Of a stretch of 10,497 bases of DNA, positions 1 through 6,245 are shown one piece after another. Below the pieces are notes generated by a model, which saw nothing but the letters and a program-made list of their open reading frames with translations, did no database searches and was not told the DNA's origin. Position 1 is the stretch's first letter. Every line of letters begins with the position of its first letter. The position numbers and the translations under genes are program-made. The DNA comes from Eubacterium sp. UBA4343. GTDB taxonomy: Bacteria; Bacillota; Clostridia; Lachnospirales; Lachnospiraceae. Where the stretch lies: positions 50,834-61,330 of the forward strand of contig DGTF01000027.1 in the NCBI GenBank assembly GCA_002394235.1. The letters are read 5' to 3'.

Positions 1-2529
1 ACGAATTCCATGGGCGTGGAGGGCAGCGCTTCTCCGGGCGAGATTATCCGCGCGGTCGAAAAGGCCGGCTACGGAGCCAGCGTCAAGGGGAGCGCGGCCG
101 GCGAGAGAAAGATGTCGGGCCTCGCGGCGCCGGAGGACGCGCTGAAGGACCGCGAGACGCCGAAGCTTGTCCGGCGGCTGATTCTGTCTGTCGGATTTCT
201 GATCGCGCTGATGTATATCACAATGGGGCACAATATGTGGAACTGGCCGGTACCGGAATTTCTGGTACATAACCACATCGGTCTTGCGATTCTTCAGATG
301 CTGCTTACGATCGTGGTGATGATCATCAACCGGGCATTTTTTATCTCCGGCTTCAAGTCGCTTTTTCACGGCTCTCCCAATATGGATACACTGGTGGCTC
401 TGGGCTCCGGTGTATCGTTCGGGTGGTCCCTATTTATCCTGTTCCGGATGACGTATCTGCTGACAACCGGCACATCGAACATGGACCTGATGCCGCTGTA
501 TCATAACCAGCTGTATTTTGAGTCGGCGGCGATGATACCGGCACTGATCACCGTGGGGAAGACACTGGAGTCTCTCTCCAAGGGAAGAACAACAGATGCT
601 CTGAAAAATCTGATGAAGATGGCTCCGAAGACGGCAGTCGTGGAGAGAGACGGACAGCAGGTCGAGATATCGATTGATGAGGTGCATCCCGGGGACATTT
701 TTGTTGTGAAACCCGGCGAATCCATTCCGGTTGACGGCGTGATCATCGAAGGGACAACGGCTGTTGATGAATCTGCGCTTACCGGCGAGTCCGTTCCGGT
801 TGATAAGGGAGTAGATGATCCGGTCAGCGCCGCAACGATCAACCGCTCCGGATACATCCGTGCGAGGACGACAAGGATCGGAGAGGACACCACGTTCTCA
901 CAGATCATTCAGATGGTCAGCGACGCTGCGTCGACGAAGGCTCCGATTGCCAGAATTGCTGACAGAGTTTCCGGAATTTTTGTGCCGGCGGTTATTCTGA
1001 TCGCCATTGCCGTGATGGTGATCTGGCTGCTTCTCGGACAGACACCGGCATTTGCCCTTGAGCGGGCCATCAGTGTTCTCGTCATTTCCTGCCCCTGCGC
1101 ACTTGGACTTGCCACTCCTGTGGCGATCATGGTCGGAAACGGGATGGGCGCGAGAAACGGAGTACTGTTCAAGACCTCAGAGGCCCTTGAGAACGCGGGA
1201 AGAGTACAGATTGTGGCTCTTGACAAGACTGGAACCATCACCGAAGGCAAACCTGCGGTTACCGATATCATCCCTGCTGACGGAGTCGGTAAGAATGAGC
1301 TGATGAGCGTGGCTTACGCGCTCGAGCAGAAGAGTGAGCATCCTCTCGCGAGAGCAATTGTGGCCGAGGGAGAGAAGGAGGGACTGCAGGCGGCTGAAGT
1401 GACAGATTTTGCTGCACTGACGGGCAGTGGTCTGACTGGCCGTATTGACGGTAAAGTTTTTCACGGAGGTTCCGGAAGCTTTATCTCCACGCTTGCGCCG
1501 ATCCCGGCGGACCTGCTGGAAAAGGCAGGATCACTTGCGAAGAATGGAAAGACCCCGCTTTATTTTGAACGGGAGGGGAAGCTTCTCGGGATTATTGCCG
1601 TAGCGGACATCATTAAGGCGGATTCCGCACAGGCCGTGCAGGAACTCCGGAATATGGGCATTGAGGTTGTTATGCTTACCGGAGATAATGAAGCGACCGC
1701 AAAGTCGATCGGCGCGCAGGCGGGCGTGGACCGTGTGATTGCGGGCGTTCTCCCGGACGGCAAGGAGGCTGTGATCCGCGAGCTCCAGAAGCGCGGCAAG
1801 GTGGCAATGGTCGGAGACGGCATCAATGATGCACCGGCGCTCACAAGAGCAGATACGGGAATCGCGATCGGAGCAGGCACGGACGTCGCTATCGATTCGG
1901 CAGATATTGTGCTGATGAATTCCCGTCTGACCGATGTATCCGCTGCGGTCCGTCTGAGCCGCGCGACTCTTCGCAATATACATGAAAACCTCTTCTGGGC
2001 GTTTGCTTATAACGCGCTGCTGATTCCCATGGCGGCGGGACTCTACCCGGGCATTGAGATGAACCCGATGTGGGGAGCGGCTGCCATGTCTCTCTCAAGC
2101 TTCACGGTATGCATGAATGCGCTCCGGCTGAATCTGTTCAAGGTGCATAACGCATCCCGCGACAGAGCGATGAAGAAGAGAGCGCTGCCCGAGGCACATA
2201 CGGGAGAACCTGCCGGAACGTCAGCGGCAGGGATGGCTGCGGCTGCCGGTACGAATCTCTGCTGCAATGCAGCTGAAGATAAGAATGATACCAATGAAAT
2301 GAATAAGGAGGACAAAAGGATGACAGAAACTGTAAAAATTGATGGAATGATGTGCAATCACTGTGAAATGCATGTAAAGAAGGCACTTGAGGCACTTGAC
2401 GGTGTGGAAAGCGCGGAGGCGTCCCATGAGAAGAAACAGGCCATTCTGAAGCTCAGCCGGGAAGTGCCTGAGGATGAGATCCGGAAAGCTGTCAAGGATG
2501 CCGGATACGAATTCGTGGGAATCGAATGA
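1..2529 (+). CDS. copA: Copper-exporting P1B-type ATPase CopA with fused C-terminal CopZ-like domain (5' partial)
   Basis: ATP-driven export of Cu(I) across the cytoplasmic membrane. The frame is open to base 1, and the first residues (about 1-25 after the Met at base 10) read as the end of an HMA metal-binding domain, so the true start and its CxxC lie outside the window. Counting from the Met at base 10, membrane helices lie near 52-72, 86-108, 124-150, 165-186, 322-344, 353-377, 659-681 and 686-710. Actuator TGES is at 258-261, the ion-site CPC at 361-363, the phosphorylated Asp405 in DKTGT, the HP motif at 444-445, TGDN at 557-560 and GDGIND at 602-607. The late-helix YN and SLSS motifs fit Cu(I) specificity. 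After residue ~720 comes an Ala/Gly-rich, then polar, linker containing a CC pair. From residue 771 there is a second complete HMA domain with MCNHC. Usual CopA proteins end near residue 720; the fusion is the odd feature. The family assignment is very secure. Confidence 0.96.
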   Translation, partial: TNSMGVEGSASPGEIIRAVEKAGYGASVKGSAAGERKMSGLAAPEDALKDRETPKLVRRLILSVGFLIALMYITMGHNMWNWPVPEFLVHNHIGLAILQMLLTIVVMIINRAFFISGFKSLFHGSPNMDTLVALGSGVSFGWSLFILFRMTYLLTTGTSNMDLMPLYHNQLYFESAAMIPALITVGKTLESLSKGRTTDALKNLMKMAPKTAVVERDGQQVEISIDEVHPGDIFVVKPGESIPVDGVIIEGTTAVDESALTGESVPVDKGVDDPVSAATINRSGYIRARTTRIGEDTTFSQIIQMVSDAASTKAPIARIADRVSGIFVPAVILIAIAVMVIWLLLGQTPAFALERAISVLVISCPCALGLATPVAIMVGNGMGARNGVLFKTSEALENAGRVQIVALDKTGTITEGKPAVTDIIPADGVGKNELMSVAYALEQKSEHPLARAIVAEGEKEGLQAAEVTDFAALTGSGLTGRIDGKVFHGGSGSFISTLAPIPADLLEKAGSLAKNGKTPLYFEREGKLLGIIAVADIIKADSAQAVQELRNMGIEVVMLTGDNEATAKSIGAQAGVDRVIAGVLPDGKEAVIRELQKRGKVAMVGDGINDAPALTRADTGIAIGAGTDVAIDSADIVLMNSRLTDVSAAVRLSRATLRNIHENLFWAFAYNALLIPMAAGLYPGIEMNPMWGAAAMSLSSFTVCMNALRLNLFKVHNASRDRAMKKRALPEAHTGEPAGTSAAGMAAAAGTNLCCNAAEDKNDTNEMNKEDKRMTETVKIDGMMCNHCEMHVKKALEALDGVESAEASHEKKQAILKLSREVPEDEIRKAVKDAGYEFVGIE
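2305..2311 (+). promoter_or_regulatory. Shine-Dalgarno inside the copA frame
   Basis: AAGGAGG, 8 bases before the in-frame ATG at 2320. It lies in the codons for the Asn-Lys-Glu-Asp linker. Its strength and position decide the proposed internal copZ start. Confidence 0.6.
2320..2529 (+). CDS. copZ: Possible internal in-frame start giving a free CopZ-like copper chaperone (69 aa)
   Basis: This lies in the same frame as copA and shares its stop. The ATG at 2320 is preceded by AAGGAGG at 2305-2311 with 8 bases between, as good an initiation site as any in the window. The 69-residue product starts exactly at the domain boundary (MTETVKIDG) and is a complete HMA fold of normal CopZ length, with the Cu(I)-binding MCNHC at about residues 10-14 and the family's late AGYE motif. 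CopZ proteins carry Cu(I) in the cytoplasm and hand it to CopA. What is seen: the ribosome binding site and domain boundary. What is inferred: that ribosomes initiate here, either in addition to or instead of making the fusion. It could instead be a relic of an ancestral separate copZ whose upstream stop was lost. Confidence 0.6.
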   Translation: MTETVKIDGMMCNHCEMHVKKALEALDGVESAEASHEKKQAILKLSREVPEDEIRKAVKDAGYEFVGIE

Positions 2530-2549
2530 ATGAGATGTAATTAGAATCC

Positions 2550-2572
2550 GGTTCCGGCGTTCAGCCGGAACC
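2550..2572. terminator. Hairpin between convergent copA and araC genes
   Basis: Perfect inverted repeat: GGTTCCGGC, 5-base loop, GCCGGAACC. It begins 21 bases after the copA stop. The loop holds the stop codon of the minus-strand AraC gene. No clear T-run follows on either strand, so activity as an intrinsic terminator is uncertain. Confidence 0.4.
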
Positions 2573-3421
2573 ATGCGCTGGCGCCCTCTGATTTCTGAAA
2601 TCGGAGGGCGTCATTCCTGTCATATGACGGAATGCCTTCGAAAAATAAAGCCCATTGTCGTAACCGACGGACGCCGCAACAGAAGCGATCGTAAGATTGG
2701 TGTCTTTCAGCAGAAGACAGGCGCGCCGGATGCGGTAGCGGTCGAGGTATTCCTTTGGAGAGATGTTCATGCCCTCCCGGAATTCCCGGAACAGAGTACT
2801 CCGGCTGACGCCTACATAGGATGCAATGTCGCTGATGGTAAGGGAGTAGGAATAACGTGAGGCAATATATTCGATGGCGCGGGAGACATTGTCTTCTGCG
2901 GTTCCGGGAAGACGTACTTGACGTGTCGCGTTGGAGATCAGAATTCCGAGCAGCAGGTAGAGCTCCCCGGTCATTCGCACCGCGTCACAGAATGTATTCC
3001 CGAAGGCTTCGTCAATCCGCCGGAGGTGCTTTTGCACATCAACTCCGTATGGAAGTTGGCGAAGGACGAGCTGATTGCTGGAAAAATCTGTTCTGCTCAC
3101 GAGAGCGGCAGCATCTGTACCGGCAAAGCCAACCCATTCATAAGTCCAGGGATCCCGTTCATCTGCCTGATAGAAAATCTCCGTCTCCGGCATAGCCAGG
3201 AACATATCTCCGGAATGAAGGTGGAAGGTATGACCGGCGGCGGTGTACGTCCCGGAACCGGAGCTGATGTAGTGGATCAGAAAATGATCCCGGACACCGG
3301 GGCCCCATTTATACCCGGGTGTGCACTTCTGTCTGCCGACGTTGTAGACGGACAGAGAAATCATGTTCTGCTTTTCCGATACCTTGTTGCTCTGTTTGAA
3401 TCCCATGGGAAGCTCGCTCAT
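2561..3421 (-). CDS. AraC-family transcriptional regulator (cupin sensor plus HTH)
   Basis: A 286-residue DNA-binding regulator, normal length for sugar-responsive AraC proteins. Residues ~30-110 form the AraC_binding cupin, with the hydrophobic beta strands and the HSGDMFLAMP turn typical of the ligand pocket. Residues ~178-278 hold the two helix-turn-helix units: LTISDIASYVGVSRSTLFR first, then IASVAASVGYDNGLYFSKAF, ending in the usual MTPSDFR. The start at 3421 is supported by AGAGGT about 9 bases upstream on the minus strand; a later Met at residue 6 is less well placed. It is divergent from galK across a 322-base gap, so control of galK-galE and of itself is the natural hypothesis. The ligand, possibly a galactoside, cannot be read from the sequence. 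Confidence 0.9.
   Translation of the reverse strand: MSELPMGFKQSNKVSEKQNMISLSVYNVGRQKCTPGYKWGPGVRDHFLIHYISSGSGTYTAAGHTFHLHSGDMFLAMPETEIFYQADERDPWTYEWVGFAGTDAAALVSRTDFSSNQLVLRQLPYGVDVQKHLRRIDEAFGNTFCDAVRMTGELYLLLGILISNATRQVRLPGTAEDNVSRAIEYIASRYSYSLTISDIASYVGVSRSTLFREFREGMNISPKEYLDRYRIRRACLLLKDTNLTIASVAASVGYDNGLYFSKAFRHMTGMTPSDFRNQRAPAHGSG
2582..2610. terminator. Second hairpin in the convergent region
   Basis: A 13-bp stem (one G-T pair) around a 3-base loop; the outer arms are CGCCCTC and GAGGGCG. It overlaps the last codons of the minus-strand AraC gene. A weakly T-containing stretch follows on the plus strand. With the neighbouring hairpin it may separate the two convergent transcripts; there is no canonical T-tract. 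Confidence 0.35.
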
Positions 3422-3469
3422 TTCTTCCGTACCTCTTTTTGGAAAATCATCGAATATATGTTAAAATGT

Positions 3470-3482
3470 ATCAGATTCTGAT
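3470..3482. promoter_or_regulatory. Palindrome ATCAGATTCTGAT upstream of the AraC gene
   Basis: Perfect 6-1-6 inverted repeat. It falls where the -35 element would be if the minus-strand TATATT at 3458-3453 is the -10 of the AraC gene. This placement fits an autoregulatory operator, but the binding protein is unknown. Confidence 0.35.
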
Positions 3483-3620
3483 GCGTTCCGTTCAGACTGA
3501 CCGCAGGTCTCTGCGGGAGCTGGCTGGCACTGCAATGCAGCTACCGCGACGGCTGAGTTCAGTATATGCCGGACAAAACTTTTCTGCAACAAAATTACAT
3601 ATGGATAGTACGAAAAGCTA

Positions 3621-3649
3621 TTGTACTGTTCCGGGGAATGGTGCACAAT
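3621..3649 (+). promoter_or_regulatory. Candidate galK promoter
   Basis: TTGTAC, 17 bases, CACAAT: correct spacing but only partial matches to TTGACA/TATAAT, as expected for a promoter that needs an activator. It would give a leader of roughly 90 bases. Weak call. Confidence 0.28.
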
Positions 3650-3743
3650 AGAGACAGTGACGCGGGGACTTATACAGGTTGTGGCACGACTTAACGTATG
3701 AGGTTTACTGTACAAGCTATGGATTATACAGGGGAAGATAAGT

Positions 3744-4925
3744 ATGACAGATCAGAAAGTAATCGAAGAATTGAGAAAAACATTTGAAGAAAAGTTCGGC
3801 GGAAGCGGAGAACGGATATTTTTTGCGCCGGGGCGTGTGAACCTGATTGGGGAGCATATCGATTATAATGGCGGGCATGTATTTCCGTGCGCGCTCACTC
3901 TCGGCACCTATGCGGCTGTCCGGAAGAGAGATGACCGGAAGCTGAGGTTTTATTCCGTGAACCTCGCAGAGGACGGCGTGATTGAGGCGGATCTGGACGA
4001 TCTCACCTACAAAAAGGAAGATGGATGGACGAACTATGCCAAGGGCGTCGTGTGGGCTTACCGTCAGGCGGGTATGGATATACCGACAGGATTTGACTTC
4101 GTATGCAGCGGGACCATTCCGCCGAAGTCCGGGCTCTCCTCAAGCGCGTCTCTTGAGGTCCTTACCGGGGAGGCACTGATGCGGCTTTACGGTTTTGAGG
4201 AGGATCAGATCCGAAACGCAAAGCTCGGGCAGATCGCCGAGAATCGCTTTGTCGGAATGAACTGCGGGATCATGGATCAGTTCGCTTCCGCTATGGGACG
4301 GAAGGATATGGCTATTTTCCTGAATGCGGCGACGCTGGAATATCAGTACGCGCCCCTTCCGATCGGCGATGCGAAGCTTGTGATTGTGAATACGAATAAG
4401 CCGCATGAGCTGGCAAATTCCGCGTACAACGACCGCCGCTGGGAGTGTGAAACGGCGCTGGAGGATCTGCAGAAGGTTCGTCCGGAACTCAAGGCACTTT
4501 GTGAGCTCAAGCCCGCAGAGTTTGAAGAGCTGAGCAGCGCGATTGCGGATCCTGTGTGCAGGAAACGTGCGAAACACGCGGTCTATGAAGACGCCCGCAC
4601 CACGGAGGCGGTGGAAAAGCTCAATCAGGGAGACATTCAGGCTTTCGGAAAGCTGATGAATGCATCTCATGTCTCTCTCCGGGATGATTTCGAGGTTTCC
4701 TGCAGAGAGCTGGACGTGCTGGCGGAAGAAGCCTGGAAGATTCCGGGGGTGATTGGCGCCCGGATGACAGGAGGCGGATTCGGCGGATGTACGGTTAATA
4801 TTGTGAAGGATGATGCCATTGATACATTTGTCGATCAGGTCGGCAGAAATTATACGGACAGAACCGGTCTTGTACCGTCCTTCTATATTGTATCCATCGG
4901 AGACGGCCCGTCGGAGATGTGCTGA
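3744..4925 (+). CDS. galK: Galactokinase
   Basis: Phosphorylates alpha-D-galactose at C1 with ATP, the second step of the Leloir pathway, in the cytoplasm. The 393 residues match the usual 380-400 for GalK. All three GHMP kinase motifs are present: the galactokinase signature GRVNLIGEHIDYNGG at 30-44, the phosphate-binding PPKSGLSSSASLEV at 126-139, and MTGGGFGGCT at 341-350. Candidate catalytic residues are Arg31 and Asp178 (in NCGIMDQF), which correspond to the conserved Arg/Asp pair of the family. The start follows a moderate AGGGGA site. It is divergent from an AraC-type regulator and followed, after a 297-base spacer, by galE. Substrate alternatives such as N-acetylgalactosamine kinase cannot be fully excluded, but the signature fits GalK best. 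Confidence 0.96.
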   Translation: MTDQKVIEELRKTFEEKFGGSGERIFFAPGRVNLIGEHIDYNGGHVFPCALTLGTYAAVRKRDDRKLRFYSVNLAEDGVIEADLDDLTYKKEDGWTNYAKGVVWAYRQAGMDIPTGFDFVCSGTIPPKSGLSSSASLEVLTGEALMRLYGFEEDQIRNAKLGQIAENRFVGMNCGIMDQFASAMGRKDMAIFLNAATLEYQYAPLPIGDAKLVIVNTNKPHELANSAYNDRRWECETALEDLQKVRPELKALCELKPAEFEELSSAIADPVCRKRAKHAVYEDARTTEAVEKLNQGDIQAFGKLMNASHVSLRDDFEVSCRELDVLAEEAWKIPGVIGARMTGGGFGGCTVNIVKDDAIDTFVDQVGRNYTDRTGLVPSFYIVSIGDGPSEMC

Positions 4926-5222
4926 ATTCAGGAGCAGCGTGGCTCGGAAGCGTCAGAGCATAGAGATGCCGTTGCAGAGGGAAAGCACCGTTTTGAGACG
5001 CCGCAGCAGAGGAACCGCGCAGGGCAGAGATTGCCCGCTGCAGAAAGAACACAGAATTGAGACAGCACAGGATGGTGACCGCGCAGCACAGACAAAGTGC
5101 GGGATACAGATTTCGAAGAAACAGACTTCGAAGAATGAAAATGAGACAGAATCAGGAGATCGCGTGACCCGCGGGCGGGTTGCGTCATGCATCATCTTCA
5201 GGATGACAGGAAGGAGAAAGCA
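4926..5222 (+). other. T-poor, CAG/GA-rich spacer between galK and galE
   Basis: A 297-base spacer with no supported gene. T makes up only 32 of the 240 bases in 4921-5160. It contains the short direct repeat CAGAYTTCGAAGAA at 5107-5120 and 5122-5135, a weak hairpin around 5022-5041 (GGGCA/TGCCC) and a GC hairpin at 5162-5185. Long open frames cross it only because T-containing stops are rare. No clear promoter for galE is visible, so galE is probably cotranscribed with galK. Confidence 0.55.
5162..5185 (+). other. GC-rich hairpin upstream of galE
   Basis: ACCCG, loop CGGG, CGGGT at 5167-5180, extended outward by five further pairs, three of them G-T. It ends 38 bases before the galE start. 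There is no T-run, so it is not an evident terminator; it could act on mRNA stability or processing between galK and galE. Confidence 0.35.
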
Positions 5223-6239
5223 ATGCAGATTTTAGTTACAGGCGGAACCGGATTTATCGGAAGTCATACCTGTGTGGAGCTTCTGAACGCAGGCTATGAT
5301 GTGGTGATTGCAGACAATCTTTACAATTCAAAGGAACTTGTGGTGGACCGGATCGAGACAATCACCGGAAAAAGACCAAAGTTCTACAAGATTGACGTAT
5401 GTGACCGCAAGGCACTGGATGCTCTGTTTGACGCCGAGAAGATTGATGCGGTGATTCATTTTGCCGGTTACAAGGCGGTCGGAGAGTCCACGAGAAAACC
5501 GATTGAATATTATACAAACAATCTGCTGAGTACGCTTACGCTTACCGATGTTATGAGAAATCACGGCTGCAAACAGTTTGTTTTCTCATCCTCCGCCACG
5601 GTGTACGGAGACCCGGCCGAAATTCCGATCACTGAAAAGTGCCCGCTCGGTACTACGACGAATCCGTACGGAGAGACGAAAGCCATGCAGGAGAGAATCC
5701 TGACCGATATCTGGAAGGCGGATCACAGCTGGAAGATCATGCTGCTTCGTTATTTCAATCCGATCGGCGCACACGAAAGCGGTCTTATCGGAGAGGATCC
5801 GAAGGGAATTCCGAACAACCTTCTGCCCTATGTCGCTCAGGTCGCTTCGGGAAAGCTTGAGAAGGTTCATGTCTTCGGCAACGATTACGATACACCGGAT
5901 GGTACCGGCGTTCGTGATTATATCCATGTCGTAGATCTGGCGAAGGGACATGTGAAGGCTATCGAAGGATTCCAGAAGCTTGATGATGTTCAGATCTTCA
6001 ATCTTGGTACCGGTGTGGGGTATTCTGTTCTCGACATCATCAAAGCGTTTTCCAAGGCCTGCGGCAAGGAAATCCCGTATGTCATTGATCCGAGACGTCC
6101 CGGAGATATCGCGACCTGTTATTCGGATCCGACAAAGGCAAAGGAAATTCTCGGATGGACAGCCGAGAAGAACATTGAGGATATGTGCCGGGATTCCTGG
6201 AACTGGCAGGTGAAAAATCCCGACGGATATGGAGAATAA
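5223..6239 (+). CDS. galE: UDP-glucose 4-epimerase with a Cys gatekeeper residue
   Basis: Interconverts UDP-galactose and UDP-glucose using tightly bound NAD+. The 338 residues equal the E. coli enzyme's length. The Rossmann glycine motif TGGTGFIGS is at 6-14, and the SDR catalytic set falls at the canonical numbers: Ser124 (SSSATVYG), Tyr149 and Lys153 (YGETK). I chose the ATG at 5223 because AAGGAG lies 6 bases upstream and the Rossmann strand begins at once; an earlier ATG at 5187 adds 12 unrelated residues. Residue 299, Tyr in E. coli, is Cys here. A small residue at this position (Cys307 in human GALE) allows N-acetylated substrates, so dual UDP-Gal/UDP-GalNAc epimerase activity is predicted. 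It lies in the same direction as galK and just ahead of the AraC-GH39 gene. Confidence 0.96.
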   Translation: MQILVTGGTGFIGSHTCVELLNAGYDVVIADNLYNSKELVVDRIETITGKRPKFYKIDVCDRKALDALFDAEKIDAVIHFAGYKAVGESTRKPIEYYTNNLLSTLTLTDVMRNHGCKQFVFSSSATVYGDPAEIPITEKCPLGTTTNPYGETKAMQERILTDIWKADHSWKIMLLRYFNPIGAHESGLIGEDPKGIPNNLLPYVAQVASGKLEKVHVFGNDYDTPDGTGVRDYIHVVDLAKGHVKAIEGFQKLDDVQIFNLGTGVGYSVLDIIKAFSKACGKEIPYVIDPRRPGDIATCYSDPTKAKEILGWTAEKNIEDMCRDSWNWQVKNPDGYGE

Positions 6240-6245
6240 GATCAA

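Larger units (their letters stand above)
3422..3743. other. Divergent regulatory region between araC-type gene and galK
   Basis: A 322-base stretch without a credible gene. It holds a minus-strand TATATT (-10-like) at 3453-3458, a palindrome at 3470-3482, a possible plus-strand galK promoter at 3621-3649, and two copies of TTATACAGG at 3670-3678 and 3724-3732. Open frames here lack ribosome binding sites and homology. Confidence 0.6.

Noticed and set aside
2262..3542. The 13-mer CTGCAATGCAGCT at 2262-2274 and again at 3530-3542, each containing a small palindrome
   Set aside because: About one such 13-base coincidence is expected in 10 kb; one copy is inside coding sequence, and the contexts are unrelated.
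5187..5222. Upstream ATG extending galE by 12 residues
   Set aside because: The extension is unrelated to GalE and has no ribosome binding site; the ATG at 5223 has AAGGAG at 6 bases and gives the standard 338-residue length.
4810..5235. 141-residue open frame overlapping the end of galK and the spacer
   Set aside because: It has no ribosome binding site, an Arg/Gln/Thr-rich composition with no recognisable domain, and stays open only because the spacer is poor in T.
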